Assembly: GCA_030065095.1 (NCBI GenBank)
Contig: JASJDP010000028.1
Span: forward strand, 1 to 64,000
DNA from: Rhodobacter sp.
GTDB lineage: Bacteria > Pseudomonadota > Alphaproteobacteria > Rhodobacterales > Rhodobacteraceae
DNA length: 64,000 nt
Direction: 5' to 3'
Shown here: one piece after another, positions 55,888 to 64,000 of the stretch
How the letters are laid out: each line of letters begins with the position of its first letter
Position numbering within the stretch: position 1 is the stretch's first letter
Position numbers and translations under genes: made by a program
Notes under the pieces: generated by a model
What the model saw: the letters and a program-made list of their open reading frames with translations, nothing else
Database searches by the model: none
Told to the model about the DNA's origin: nothing

Positions 55888-56672
55888 CAGCGGGCTTCGC
55901 CCTGCGCAGAGATGCCGCCGGTGATCAGCGTCCGGCGGGTTGGAGCGCTGCCGATCGTTGGGCTGTCGTCTGCTCGCGCAGCGAGTTCGGCTTCGCGGGC
56001 AGCCCGAATGTCCGTAGCCCGGTCGGTCTCTGCCCGATGGGCGGGATCGAACAGCGCCTCCATCACGGCGCGCGCCACGTCGCTGGCGTCCTTCTGCCGG
56101 ACAAAATCGGCCATGGGCGAGAACAGCGAACAGGCCTTGTAGCCGCCCGTCATCTCGCGGGTGTTATGGATGAATTCATAGTCGCCCGAGGCAAAGCCGA
56201 TCACTTCCTTGGTTCCCGGTTTCAGACCGGACCAATCCTCGCCATCGGGCAGCTGGATCAGGTTCATGAACCATGGGGTAATCAGAACACCTAGGATCCG
56301 CCCCTCATGGCGCCGGAAACCGACCGCCTCGACCCGGAGCGCCTTGTTGATCAGCGGCATGCCGCGCATCGTCGAATGCCAGACCTCGGTGAAATCGGCG
56401 ACCAGACGGTCGGTCACCTCTGCGATCTCCGCGGCTTCTTGACGGGCAACGGCACCCGGGTCCTCCAGGACCATGAACTGCTCTTTCGGGGCCCCGCAAT
56501 TGGGACAGGACCAGTCATCGGGCAGGTCGGCAAAGGGCGTGCCGGGGTCGACCTGACGAAAATCGTCGCCTTCGGCCGGGTCGTAGGGGGTCCAGCAAAT
56601 CTTACATTCCATGACGGCGCGGGCGCTGATCTTGCCCGCCACTCCCAGAAACGATCCCTCGAACCCGATCAT
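55887..56672 (-). CDS. hupJ: Rubredoxin-HupJ (HybE-like) fusion, hydrogenase assembly
   Basis: 261 residues. Residues about 21-72 are a complete rubredoxin (CKICWTPYDP...CPNCGAP, two CxxC), equal to stand-alone HupI elsewhere. Residues about 80-225 are the HupJ/HybE chaperone domain (WHSTMRGMPLINKALRVEAVGF; LGVLITPWFMNLI). Rubredoxin is linked to hydrogenase synthesis in the presence of oxygen. The first 20 residues precede the rubredoxin and are of no clear type. The start overlaps the hupH stop (ATGA). Confidence 0.88.
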   Translation of the reverse strand: MIGFEGSFLGVAGKISARAVMECKICWTPYDPAEGDDFRQVDPGTPFADLPDDWSCPNCGAPKEQFMVLEDPGAVARQEAAEIAEVTDRLVADFTEVWHSTMRGMPLINKALRVEAVGFRRHEGRILGVLITPWFMNLIQLPDGEDWSGLKPGTKEVIGFASGDYEFIHNTREMTGGYKACSLFSPMADFVRQKDASDVARAVMEALFDPAHRAETDRATDIRAAREAELAARADDSPTIGSAPTRRTLITGGISAQGEAR

Positions 56673-57496
56673 CGGATCGCCTCCAGCACCTCGGTCAGCC
56701 TCCGGGCGCTGTCGGCCAGGTCCTCGGGTGCGGCGACCGCCACGTCGGGGACATCGGTGACCTCGAACGTATCGAGGATCAGCGTGTCCACCGAGTTGAA
56801 GAATTGGACGCGCCAGACCTGTGGCGTGGCGGTCGCCCGGATGCGGCAGTTTCCGTATCCGCGCGACAGGACGTCGGTCGATCCCTGCCCCAGCCGGGCC
56901 TCGAGCCAGGCCAGGTCCTCTTCGGTGTGCGGTAGCAGCGACAGGTTGATGACATGGAGGTCACCGTCGAAGCTCGCGCTCTTGTCTTCGAGTTCCGCCA
57001 GAAGCGCGGGGGCGTTGACCACGCCCCGCCCGGCCTCGACGGGCCGGCGGTCGGCAACCGGCGCGAAGGCACGATTGCCTGCCGCCTCGGGCACCCGCGC
57101 GACCTCGATCCGATCGACGCCGTGGCCGGTTACGCACCAGATGCCCGCAAAGACGCTTTCCTGCACTGCAAGCGCCGGCACGCCGCGCAGCTTCATGGCG
57201 ACCTCGCCTTCGCCCAACGTCTCGGCGACAAGCCGGCGGTTGGCAGTGTCGAGACCGGCGAGATCGAAGACCTCGGCGCCCCCTCGGTCCGCCACCCGCG
57301 CAGCGGCGGTGGCGATCGTTTCCATCATCGTCATGGCAGGGGCCAATGCCGCGCCGGACGTCACCATCGGCACATGCGGCGCGTATGTGCGCATGTCGCC
57401 GGGCATCGTCATGTAGTCAAGCTCGACACCGTCCGTCGAGGTCGGCTGGGAGCCTGGGCCGATGGCGCCGGCCGGAAGCTGGAAGTCGCGGTTCAT
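56669..57496 (-). CDS. hupH: Hydrogenase expression/formation protein HupH
   Basis: 275 residues of the HupH/HyaF family, involved in maturation of the small subunit's iron-sulfur clusters. Conserved region RGYGNCRIRATATPQVWRVQFFNS near the C-terminus. Start at the ATG preceded by GGAGCCCGACC. It is followed by hupIJ with a four-base overlap and preceded by hupG with a 13-base gap. Confidence 0.88.
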   Translation of the reverse strand: MNRDFQLPAGAIGPGSQPTSTDGVELDYMTMPGDMRTYAPHVPMVTSGAALAPAMTMMETIATAAARVADRGGAEVFDLAGLDTANRRLVAETLGEGEVAMKLRGVPALAVQESVFAGIWCVTGHGVDRIEVARVPEAAGNRAFAPVADRRPVEAGRGVVNAPALLAELEDKSASFDGDLHVINLSLLPHTEEDLAWLEARLGQGSTDVLSRGYGNCRIRATATPQVWRVQFFNSVDTLILDTFEVTDVPDVAVAAPEDLADSARRLTEVLEAIR

Positions 57497-57509
57497 GGGT
57501 CGGGCTCCT

Positions 57510-57893
57510 TCAGGCAGCAGCGCGTGGCATGTCGAGGAAACGCGCGATGCGGGCGAGGTAGTCGTCCCAGTCGCGCACCTTCGGAATGCCGCCAAGGCAC
57601 ACGCCGTCACGGTAGAAGATCAGCGACGGTGTCTTGAACACGCCAGAGCTTTCCTTGACCGCGGATTGCGTGCCGTCGGCAACGACGGCGCAGTCGAAAC
57701 GGCTCTGAAATGCGGCCTGGAGCTCGGGCAGGATCACGGCGACATCCGCCGTCTCGAGGTTGCGCCGCCAGTCCCCGGGCATGAAGAGCACATGGACGCC
57801 GGGCTGGTTGGTCCAGTCAAAGACCTCGTTCTCGATATCCAGCAACGGCCATCCAAGTTCATCGCTCAACCGGTCTATCAGCGGATGTCCCAT
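57510..57893 (-). CDS. hupG: Hydrogenase assembly chaperone HupG (HyaE family)
   Basis: 127 residues with a thioredoxin-like fold but no CxxC (the region reads GDWRRN), as is normal for HupG/HyaE, which bind the small subunit and its Tat signal. The ATG at 57893 has GAGGAG nine bases upstream; a GTG at 57908 is less likely. Its upstream ribosome site overlaps the end of hupF. Confidence 0.85.
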   Translation of the reverse strand: MGHPLIDRLSDELGWPLLDIENEVFDWTNQPGVHVLFMPGDWRRNLETADVAVILPELQAAFQSRFDCAVVADGTQSAVKESSGVFKTPSLIFYRDGVCLGGIPKVRDWDDYLARIARFLDMPRAAA

Positions 57894-57904
57894 TGCATTG
57901 CTCC

Positions 57905-58225
57905 TCACGCTTCGGTTTGTCCTGCGGCCAGTGCCTCGGCCAGATGGGGCGGCAGCGCCGGGCCACGCGCTTCGATATCGGCGAAGGCGTCGCCGAGCGC
58001 CTCGCCCGCCATGACCCGCTCCAGCCCCGCCAACGCATCGGTGATCCGCTTGGCCTCATCCGCCGTGATCACCTCCCGCGCGGCGCCCAGAAAACTCAGA
58101 ACCCAGGTTCCGGGCTGCAGAGGACCGGTCAGCGACAGATCGAGCGTCTCGGTGCGCGGCCCGTTCTGCGCGACGGCGTTCGTTCCATCGGCAGAAACGA
58201 TGCAAAGCGGGATGCCAACACACAT
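57905..58225 (-). CDS. hupF: HypC-family chaperone HupF
   Basis: 106 residues starting MCVGIPLCI, the HypC/HupF signature with catalytic Cys2. In aerobic hydrogenase clusters HupF protects the large subunit from oxygen during assembly. The frame remains open upstream without a start of its own. It begins five bases after hupD ends. Confidence 0.9.
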   Translation of the reverse strand: MCVGIPLCIVSADGTNAVAQNGPRTETLDLSLTGPLQPGTWVLSFLGAAREVITADEAKRITDALAGLERVMAGEALGDAFADIEARGPALPPHLAEALAAGQTEA

Positions 58226-58229
58226 CGCC

Positions 58230-58838
58230 CTAGCCTTCCAGCCTTGGGAAGAACCGTTCGTCACCGATCCGGCAGGCGGCGTCTTCCGACGGGCGGCCGG
58301 ATTCGTAGGCGTCCTTCCGGATCGATGCATCCGCCAGATCGGCGGCCTGGGTATGCCCCTCGGTCGATGGGAAACCGCGTTCCGCGAGCCACGCACACGC
58401 GATGTTCAGCGCCTCCGGGATGCGTCCGGCCACGACATGGCGCAGCCCGCCGCCATAATCCTCCAACTCTTCAGGCTGGCAGCCGACGAGCAGCAGGTCC
58501 CCGGGGCAGTAGCCCATCAGTTGCGCAGTGGCTATGACGTCCTGAAAGCCCGTCTGGTGCAGGCTCATCTTCTTGGCGCCCATGAACCGGGGCACCTCGT
58601 CGCCTTCGACGATTTTCATGGTGCCGGGCGGCAGCCCATAGTCGACGGCATCGAACACGACCAGGATGTCCGCGCTTTCGAGAAACGGAAGCAGATAAAG
58701 GCCCTGGGTTCCGCCATCGAGCAGCGTCACGTCACCGGTGAAGATACGGGTCTCGGCCAAGGCTTCGATGCACCGGACACCGAACCCTTCGTCGGCCCAA
58801 AGCACGTTGCCGATCCCCAGAACCAGCACCTTGGTCAT
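58230..58838 (-). CDS. hupD: Hydrogenase maturation protease HupD
   Basis: 202 residues. Nickel-sensing residues of the HycI/HupD family are present: Glu in LWADEGFGVR, Asp in VVFDAVDYG and His in SLHQTGFQD. It cuts the HupL C-terminal tail after the CLACSTH motif once nickel is in place. It begins a second run of genes after the hupSLC terminator. The ATG has GGAGGAAG upstream. The C-terminal 40 residues are longer than in most HupD. Confidence 0.92.
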   Translation of the reverse strand: MTKVLVLGIGNVLWADEGFGVRCIEALAETRIFTGDVTLLDGGTQGLYLLPFLESADILVVFDAVDYGLPPGTMKIVEGDEVPRFMGAKKMSLHQTGFQDVIATAQLMGYCPGDLLLVGCQPEELEDYGGGLRHVVAGRIPEALNIACAWLAERGFPSTEGHTQAADLADASIRKDAYESGRPSEDAACRIGDERFFPRLEG

Positions 58839-59065
58839 CGCTTTCTTCCTCCACATTCCCCCGCCGGATTGCATTCTTCCGGCTCTGTTGACGGCATGGT
58901 TGCCGATTCACGGCAGGATTGGACAGCTTTTGTCCACTTCAGGCGAAGATATCCTAATGGCTTGAAAAATATTGCTTTTCTCTAACTATGCCCATCATGC
59001 TGTGCAGTCTGAATGCAAACTCATCTTCCAATTATCGATCCAGTTGAATAGTTACTGACCGCATA
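58839..59065. promoter_or_regulatory. Spacer between the hupSLC terminator and hupD, with an inverted repeat
   Basis: A+T-rich stretch of about 230 bases. It contains TGGACA-gcttt-TGTCCA (58920-58936), an inverted repeat that could be an operator, about 82 bases from the hupD start. No TTG-N5-CAA site of the HupR type and no clear promoter could be recognised. Confidence 0.4.
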
Positions 59066-59091
59066 CAGGAAACGGGCGCCGAGGCGCCCGT
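59066..59091 (-). terminator. Terminator after hupC
   Basis: ACGGGCGC-cgag-GCGCCCGT, followed on the minus strand by TTCCTGT, about 26 bases after the hupC stop. It separates hupSLC from hupD-hypE. Confidence 0.7.
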
Positions 59092-59117
59092 CCGACTCCG
59101 TTCCGAAGTGGAAGTTG

Positions 59118-59867
59118 TCAATCCGGCCGGTCGTCCTTGAAGGTGCGGTGCCCCGAAATCATCGTCGACACGATCGACTGGCGGCTCATGATGTCCTCGC
59201 GGATCGCCACATAGATGTGGATGATCATGAAGATCACGATCCACCACATCCCAAGGTGATGCAGGGTGTGCACCACGTGGCTGTTGCCGCCGACCACAGT
59301 GAACACCCATCCGAAGAGCGTGTAGAGCGTGCTGTCATGCCCGAGTCCCTCGGAATAAAGCGCCAGTCCGGTCACGATCATGAAGCTGACCCCGAGCGTG
59401 ATGAAAAAGAACATCGCGAGTTGCGCCAGCGGGTTGTGGCCCACGTATTTTTTCGGCGCGCGCTCCAGGAACAAGTACCACTTGATCTCGAACCAGACCT
59501 CGCTCCACCAGCGGCCATTGAAGATCGGCAGGTAGAACAATTGTCGCGCGTGATGGTTGCCGAAGATCGCCCAGTAGATGCGGCCGAGAAATCCCACCGT
59601 CAGGATCAGCCCGGCCGCGAAATGCGCGAACCGGATGTAGCCGAAGACGAACTGGTGTGTCGCCTCGGCGATCTGCATCGAGGGCGGCGGAGAGCCGATG
59701 AAGTAGCCGGTCAGGCAAAGCACGAAGATCGCGGCCGCATTGATCCAGTGCCAGATCCGAAGCGGCGCCTCGTAGACATAGACCGAGGTCTGCCGCGTGG
59801 CGGTGCGCAGGTCCTCCGGGGCCGCATCGGCGCCCGGCAGGTTCCCGCTGTCGCTTGCCATGGTCAT
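59118..59867 (-). CDS. hupC: Hydrogenase cytochrome b subunit HupC
   Basis: 249 residues with four membrane helices and haem-ligand histidines in WHWINAAAIFVLCLTG, HFAAGLILTVGFLGR and HTLHHLGMWWIVIFMIIHIYVA. It anchors HupSL to the periplasmic face of the membrane and passes electrons to quinone. The cytoplasmic C-terminus is short. The ATG at 59867 is followed by a second ATG six bases on. Confidence 0.95.
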   Translation of the reverse strand: MTMASDSGNLPGADAAPEDLRTATRQTSVYVYEAPLRIWHWINAAAIFVLCLTGYFIGSPPPSMQIAEATHQFVFGYIRFAHFAAGLILTVGFLGRIYWAIFGNHHARQLFYLPIFNGRWWSEVWFEIKWYLFLERAPKKYVGHNPLAQLAMFFFITLGVSFMIVTGLALYSEGLGHDSTLYTLFGWVFTVVGGNSHVVHTLHHLGMWWIVIFMIIHIYVAIREDIMSRQSIVSTMISGHRTFKDDRPD

Positions 59868-59877
59868 CGCACCGCCC

Positions 59878-60060
59878 TCAATCCCGGCGCCGTGTCAGGC
59901 GCCAACCGACGCCCAACGCAAGCGCGGCCAGCAGCAGGGCGGCCGCGGGCCCGGCGGCGTGCGCAATCCCGTGCGCGGCATCGGGAACCGGCGCATGGGC
60001 GCCATGTGCAAAGACCGGGCCGGCAGACAAGGCAGTCAGAGAAACCAGCAGTCTGATCAT
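59878..60060 (-). CDS. Small His-containing membrane peptide encoded between hupL and hupC
   Basis: 60 residues with a strong ribosome site (AAGGAAGGGAAG) and a 14-base gap after hupL. It has a signal peptide ending VFAHGAHA, then a short segment with histidines (PVPDAAHGIAHAAG), then a transmembrane helix (AAALLLAALALGVGW) and a basic end (RLTRRRD). The predicted mature form is a short periplasmic loop with several histidines and one anchor. I know of no standard hup gene of this type. Because it is in the structural operon, it may be an accessory subunit or an assembly factor. The ribosome site and spacing argue it is translated. Confidence 0.65.
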   Translation of the reverse strand: MIRLLVSLTALSAGPVFAHGAHAPVPDAAHGIAHAAGPAAALLLAALALGVGWRLTRRRD

Positions 60061-60074
60061 CAATCTTCCCTTCC

Positions 60075-61868
60075 TTAGCGAACCTTGACGGTGGTCAGTT
60101 CCTCGCCATCCGGCGACATCACGTGGGTCGAACAGGCAAGGCACGGATCGAAGCTGTGCAGCGTGCGCAGGATCTCCACCGGTTCCTCGGGCCGTTCGAC
60201 CCTGGTGTTCATCAGCGCCGCCTCGAAGGCGCCGATATTGCCTGCCGCGTCGCGCGGCGACCCGTTCCACGTGGTCGGAACCACGCACTGATAGTTCTCG
60301 ATCCGACCGTCCTTGACCTTGATCCAGTGCCCCAGCGCGCCGCGCGGCGCCTCGGTCATGCCCACGCCCTGCGCCTCTTTCGGCCAGGTCGAGGGATCCC
60401 ACTTTGCAACATTCGCGGTGTTGCTGTCGCCTGCCTTGATGTTTGCCACAAGCTTGTCGAAGAAGTGCTTTTGCAGCCGAGTGCAGTACTCCGCCTCGAG
60501 CGCCCGCGCCGCGGTGCGGCCGAGGGTTGAGAACAGCGCCGAAACCGGCAAGTCCATCGTGCGAAGCAGCCCCTCGACCTGGTTCTTGATGTCTTCGTGG
60601 CCGGAGGCGTAGCCGATGATGTAACGGGCCAGCGGCCCCACTTCCATCGCGTTGCCCCTCCAGCGCGGGGCCTTGATCCACGAGTACTTTGCGGCCTCGT
60701 CGATTTCCTGGATGTTGGTGCGGCTGCCCTTGGCGTTGGCGCCAAGTTGATAGTTCGGCTCGGTCACACCGTCCCAGGGGTGCAGCCCCTTGCCCGGCTC
60801 GCCATAGTCGTACCAGCTGTGATCGACGAATTCCTGGATCTGCCCGGGGTCGCGGACATCGACGTCCTGTACCTCGTCGAGGTTGCCGTTCACGATGGCG
60901 CCACGCGGCAGGTGCAGCTGTCCGGCGCTGAAGTCGTTGGCATGCTCCGGGATATCCCCGTAGGCCATGACCGACTGTCCCGAAAGACCGCCGCCATAGA
61001 GCCAGTCCTTGTAGACGCCGCCGATGGCGACGAGATCCGGCAGGTAGACGTTCTTCACGAAGGTAATGCACTGGTCGATGATCGTGCTGACGTGGTTTAA
61101 AACCGTCATGTTGATCGCACCTACCGCGCCGGTCGAATGTACGTTGATCGGGCAAGGCACGCCACCCACCAGCCAGTTCGGATGCGGGTTCTTACCGCCG
61201 AAGATGGTGTGGATCTTGGCAACTTCCTTCTGCAGATCGAGCGCCTCCAGATAATGGGTCGTCGCCATCAGGTCGGCTTCGGGCGGAAGTTTGTAGGCCG
61301 GATTGTCCCAGTAGCCGTTCTTGAAGATGCCGAGCTGTCCGGATTCGACGAATTGCTTCAGCCGGTTCTGCACGTCGCGGAAATAGCCGGGCGACGATAG
61401 CGGATGCGACGGCGAGACCGCCTGCTGCAATTCGCTGGTCGCATTGGGGTCGGCGCGCAACGCGTTCACCGGATTCACCCAGTCGAGCGCGTGCAGATGA
61501 TAGAAATGCACGATGTGATCGTGGATCTGCAGGTTCAGCTGCATGATGTTGCGGATCGAGTTCGCGTTCTCCGGGATCGTGATCCCCAGCGCATCCTCGA
61601 CCGCGCGGACGCTGGTCAGTGCGTGGGTGCCGGTGCAGACGCCGCAGATGCGCTCGGTAAAGGCCCAGGCATCGCGCGGATCGCGGCCTTTCAGGATCAC
61701 CTCGAGCCCGCGCCACATGGTGCCGGTCGAAACCGCATTGGTGATCATGTTGTTCTCGTCGACATTCACCTCGCAGCGCATATGGCCTTCGATCCGGGTT
61801 ACCGGATCGACGACGACGCGCTGGCCAGCCGTGTCGAGTGTAAAGCCGTTGGGGGTTTGCACGACCAT
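60075..61868 (-). CDS. hupL: Uptake [NiFe]-hydrogenase large subunit HupL
   Basis: 597 residues. Nickel-iron ligands are [11 protein letters not shown] (Cys75, Cys78) and [10 protein letters not shown] (Cys576, Cys579). Cleavage by HupD is predicted after His582, removing the 15-residue tail [15 protein letters not shown]. The sequence closely follows group 1d membrane-bound enzymes of the Ralstonia HoxG type. Folded with HupS, it is exported by the Tat route carried by HupS. The start is three bases after the hupS stop. Confidence 0.97.
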   Translation of the reverse strand: MVVQTPNGFTLDTAGQRVVVDPVTRIEGHMRCEVNVDENNMITNAVSTGTMWRGLEVILKGRDPRDAWAFTERICGVCTGTHALTSVRAVEDALGITIPENANSIRNIMQLNLQIHDHIVHFYHLHALDWVNPVNALRADPNATSELQQAVSPSHPLSSPGYFRDVQNRLKQFVESGQLGIFKNGYWDNPAYKLPPEADLMATTHYLEALDLQKEVAKIHTIFGGKNPHPNWLVGGVPCPINVHSTGAVGAINMTVLNHVSTIIDQCITFVKNVYLPDLVAIGGVYKDWLYGGGLSGQSVMAYGDIPEHANDFSAGQLHLPRGAIVNGNLDEVQDVDVRDPGQIQEFVDHSWYDYGEPGKGLHPWDGVTEPNYQLGANAKGSRTNIQEIDEAAKYSWIKAPRWRGNAMEVGPLARYIIGYASGHEDIKNQVEGLLRTMDLPVSALFSTLGRTAARALEAEYCTRLQKHFFDKLVANIKAGDSNTANVAKWDPSTWPKEAQGVGMTEAPRGALGHWIKVKDGRIENYQCVVPTTWNGSPRDAAGNIGAFEAALMNTRVERPEEPVEILRTLHSFDPCLACSTHVMSPDGEELTTVKVR

Positions 61869-61871
61869 TTC

Positions 61872-62972
61872 CTAGACCTCCTCGTTCTGGGACATGGACT
61901 GTCCTTGCGTCTTTTTCTGAGCGGACTTCAGCGCGGACACGGCGGCGTGGACGGCGACACCGGCGCCCACCACACCGGCCGCGGCAAGGCCCACCTGGTC
62001 GGCATTGGCCTCGACCCCGAACTGGGTCAGATCGGTCACGCGGTTGTAAAAGCTGCCCTGATCCCAGAATCCGTCTTCCGAACAGCCGATGCAGCCATGG
62101 CCCGACTGGATCGGAAACGATGTGCCCTCGTTCCAGCGCACGGTCGAGCAGGCATTGTAAGTGGTCGGGCCCTTGCAGCCGACTTTGTAGAGGCAATAAC
62201 CCTTGCGCGCGTTCTCGTCGTCCCATTGCTCGACGAACTGCCCTGCGTCGAAATGCGGACGGCGGTAGCATTTGTCATGGATGCGCTGGCCGTAGAACAT
62301 TGCCGGGCGGCCCTGGCGGTCAAGCTCGGGCAATCGATCGAAGGTCAGCATATAGGTGATGACGCCGGTCATCACCTCGGCGATCGGCGGGCAGCCCGGC
62401 ACCTTGATGATCGGCTTGTCGGTGATGACCTTGTGCACTGGCGTCGCCTGCGTCGGATTGGGTTTGGCGGCCTGCACACAGCCGTAGGAAGCACAGGCAC
62501 CCCACGAAATGATCGCCTTGGCGTCCTTTGCGGCGTGGCGCAGCTGCTCGACGAAGGGCTTTCCGCCGACGATGCAGTACATGCCGTCCTCGTTCAGCGG
62601 CGGGTTGCCCTCGACCGCGAGGATATAGTTGCCCTTGTACTGTTGGATCGTTTCCTCGAGCGCGGCTTCGGCGGCATGCCCCGCCGCCGCCATCAGCGTG
62701 TGGGAATAGTCGAGCGAGATCATCGACAGCACCACATCCTTGGCCAGCGGGTGCGAGCCGCGGATGAAGCTTTCCGAACAGCAGGTGCATTCCAGCCCGT
62801 TCACCCAGATCACCGGGGTTCGCGGCTTGGTCTCCATCGCGTGGACGATCTTCGGCACAAAGGCCGGCCCCAGCCCCAGCGCCGAGGCCGTCAGCGAACA
62901 GTACTTCATGAAACTCCGCCGGGTGATCCCCTGGCGGCGCATGACATCGTAGAAGGTTTCGATCTGGCTCAA
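61872..62972 (-). CDS. hupS: Uptake [NiFe]-hydrogenase small subunit HupS, oxygen-tolerant type
   Basis: 366 residues from a TTG start with a strong ribosome site (GGAGGAGGG). Tat signal RRSFMKYC; cleavage after HAHA-like VHA gives mature METKP. In mature numbering the proximal-cluster cysteines are 17, 19, 20 (ECTCCSES), 115, 120 (GACASYGC) and 149 (PGCPP), exactly the six of Ralstonia HoxK that hold the oxygen-protecting [4Fe-3S] cluster. The C-terminal helix ([21 protein letters not shown]) anchors it in the membrane. It is first in hupSL-orf-hupC. Electrons go from HupL through it to HupC. Confidence 0.97.
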   Translation of the reverse strand: MSQIETFYDVMRRQGITRRSFMKYCSLTASALGLGPAFVPKIVHAMETKPRTPVIWVNGLECTCCSESFIRGSHPLAKDVVLSMISLDYSHTLMAAAGHAAEAALEETIQQYKGNYILAVEGNPPLNEDGMYCIVGGKPFVEQLRHAAKDAKAIISWGACASYGCVQAAKPNPTQATPVHKVITDKPIIKVPGCPPIAEVMTGVITYMLTFDRLPELDRQGRPAMFYGQRIHDKCYRRPHFDAGQFVEQWDDENARKGYCLYKVGCKGPTTYNACSTVRWNEGTSFPIQSGHGCIGCSEDGFWDQGSFYNRVTDLTQFGVEANADQVGLAAAGVVGAGVAVHAAVSALKSAQKKTQGQSMSQNEEV

Positions 62973-63173
62973 TGCTGGCCCTCCTCCAACCCGAATCGCC
63001 GGAACGCGGGCATGCCCCGCGATCTTCCCGCTCAGGATCGCGGCATGCGGAGGTATGCGACAGCAAAACCGATCACGGAGGTGGTGCCTGTTAACGGTCT
63101 GAAATTTATGTATTTATCGAAAAAATCGCGCGCGCCGGGCGGAAGCGGGCTAACCACAGTGGAAAGCTGCCGG
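62973..63173 (-). promoter_or_regulatory. hupS leader and promoter region, with long stem-loop
   Basis: 200 bases between hypF and hupS. A stem of 13 base pairs with two extra bases on one side (GCATGCC…GCGATC / GATCGCGGCATGC, 63010-63048) lies 37-75 bases before the hupS start. Upstream of it is an A+T-rich segment (AAATTTATGTATTTATCGAAAAAATC, in part; about 63100-63127) that could hold the promoter. No TTG-N5-CAA HupR site was found. Confidence 0.5.
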
Positions 63174-64000
63174 TCAGTTTGCTTCCAACTGGGCCAGCGC
63201 GACCAGTGTCTGCCCGAAGGCCAGTCCGCCATCGTTGGCGGGGACGAGGCCCGGCCCGCAGATGCGCATCCCGGAAAGCCGTGACGTGACGCCCCGAAGC
63301 AACGTCATGTTCTGGAAACAGCCCCCCGACAGCGCGACCGTCTCCGTGCCCCAGGCGTCGGCCTCGGCCCGCGCCGCATCTGCGAACGCATCGGCGAAGA
63401 AGCCGTGTGCCCGGGCAGCGATCACCGCGGTCTCCACGCCGCGCGCAAGATCCCGGGCCATCGCCTCGAACATCGGCGCCGGATCGATTTCCGCGCCATC
63501 GGTGCCGTAGGGATAGCTGCCGCTTGCCGGCGTGCGCAGCGCCAGCGCCTCCAGCAGCATCGCCGCCTCGCCTTCATAGCTCTGCCGTTCCGCCGCCAGC
63601 CCAAGGCAGGCGGCCACCGCGTCGAAGAGCCGCCCGGCCGAGCTTGACATCGGGGCGTTGAGATCCGCCGCAGCGGCCGCGCGCAAGGTGTCTCGCGGCC
63701 GATCCGCGAACAAGCGGTCGGCCAGGTCCGACAGGCCCGCCGCGTCCAGCCGCACCACTGCATTCCGCCAGGGTTCGGCCTGGGCCCGGTCGCCGCCGAC
63801 GAGCGGCGCGGGCTTCAGGAACCTGCTTCGCCGCGCCGTGCGGTACCTGCCGACAAGGATCTCACCGCCCCAGACCGTACCGTCCTCGCCCAGTCCGAGA
63901 CCGTCGAGCACAACACCCACGGCGCAATCGCCGTTCCACCCCGCCTCGCCGAGGGCAGCCGCCATATGCGCGTGGTGATGCTGCACCCGCGCGATAGGGA
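63174..64000 (-). CDS. hypF: Carbamoyltransferase HypF, C-terminal part
   Basis: The last 275 or so residues of HypF; the gene continues past the right edge. Visible are VQHHHAHMAA (YrdC-Kae1-like metal site), SFxGxxG-like LDGLGLGEDGTVWGGEI, and GGCFQNMTLL and PANDGGLAFGQ near the C-terminus, all in the Kae1-like carbamoyltransferase domain. HypF makes the carbamoyl group passed to HypE. The N-terminal acylphosphatase and zinc-finger domains are outside the window. Downstream is the hupS leader. Confidence 0.93.
   Translation of the reverse strand, partial: PIARVQHHHAHMAAALGEAGWNGDCAVGVVLDGLGLGEDGTVWGGEILVGRYRTARRSRFLKPAPLVGGDRAQAEPWRNAVVRLDAAGLSDLADRLFADRPRDTLRAAAAADLNAPMSSSAGRLFDAVAACLGLAAERQSYEGEAAMLLEALALRTPASGSYPYGTDGAEIDPAPMFEAMARDLARGVETAVIAARAHGFFADAFADAARAEADAWGTETVALSGGCFQNMTLLRGVTSRLSGMRICGPGLVPANDGGLAFGQTLVALAQLEAN

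Noticed and set aside
58960-58980. TGGCTTGAAAAATATTGC as a sigma-54 promoter
   Set aside because: The GG and GC elements are 13 bases apart instead of 10, and it points away from hupD.
62973-63173. HupR binding site (TTG-N5-CAA) upstream of hupS
   Set aside because: No TTG occurs at suitable spacing within the 200-base gap; any site must lie inside hypF or differ from the R. capsulatus form.

Overview
The window is a G+C-rich stretch of chromosome from an alphaproteobacterium, most likely a member of the Rhodobacteraceae (Roseobacter group). The evidence is the gene content and order: yejABEF, a hutIHGU operon, an alanine dehydrogenase with a divergent Lrp-type regulator, glutamate synthase genes, and a complete uptake [NiFe]-hydrogenase locus of alphaproteobacterial type. 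Most reading frames are tightly packed with ATGA-type stop/start overlaps. No rRNA, tRNA, CRISPR array or intact insertion sequence was seen.

Layout, left half. Positions 1-6.8 kb hold housekeeping genes: the end of an inositol-monophosphatase-family gene, a Tat-exported CpdB-type nucleotidase, nudC, an SRPBCC protein coupled to a membrane protein, pheA (prephenate dehydratase) and a membrane-anchored cytochrome c. The yejABEF peptide importer occupies 6.9-12.8 kb. From about 13.1 to 18.1 kb lies a stretch of visibly lower G+C. It encodes two overlapping exported proteases, a subtilisin-like S8 protein and an astacin-like metalloprotease fused to a DUF1353-like domain, and ends with a decayed tyrosine-recombinase fragment. 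It looks like an acquired island. The hutIHGU histidine-degradation operon follows (18.1-23.3 kb). Next come a carboxymuconolactone-decarboxylase-type protein, an M29-like protein, a Rieske oxygenase and a polar amino-acid ABC transporter whose binding protein is encoded divergently (23.4-28.7 kb). An Lrp regulator and ald follow (29.4-31.1 kb).

Layout, right half. gltD and gltB (31.6-39.4 kb) are separated by four tandem GFA-family zinc-protein genes, all overlapping or nearly so. After uppP and pheT come an exported hydratase-like protein preceded by a perfect FNR box, a protein with an IEEVQSDW motif, a phosphoribosyltransferase, ytoQ, a glutathione transferase, mscL and two SH3b proteins.

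Hydrogenase locus. From 49.9 kb to the right edge, all on the minus strand, the order of transcription is hypF (partial), hupS, hupL, a 60-residue membrane peptide gene, hupC, a terminator, then hupD, hupF, hupG, hupH, hupIJ (fused), hupK, hypA, hypB, hupR/hoxA, hypC, hypD and hypE. HupS has all six cysteines expected for the [4Fe-3S] proximal cluster of oxygen-tolerant membrane-bound hydrogenases. The products form an H2-oxidising enzyme (HupSL anchored by cytochrome b HupC), its maturation machinery and its regulator. The sensor genes (hupT, hupUV) are not in the window.

A dispersed intergenic repeat of about 100 bp occurs at three sites, each between convergent genes (31.2, 40.5 and 49.8 kb).
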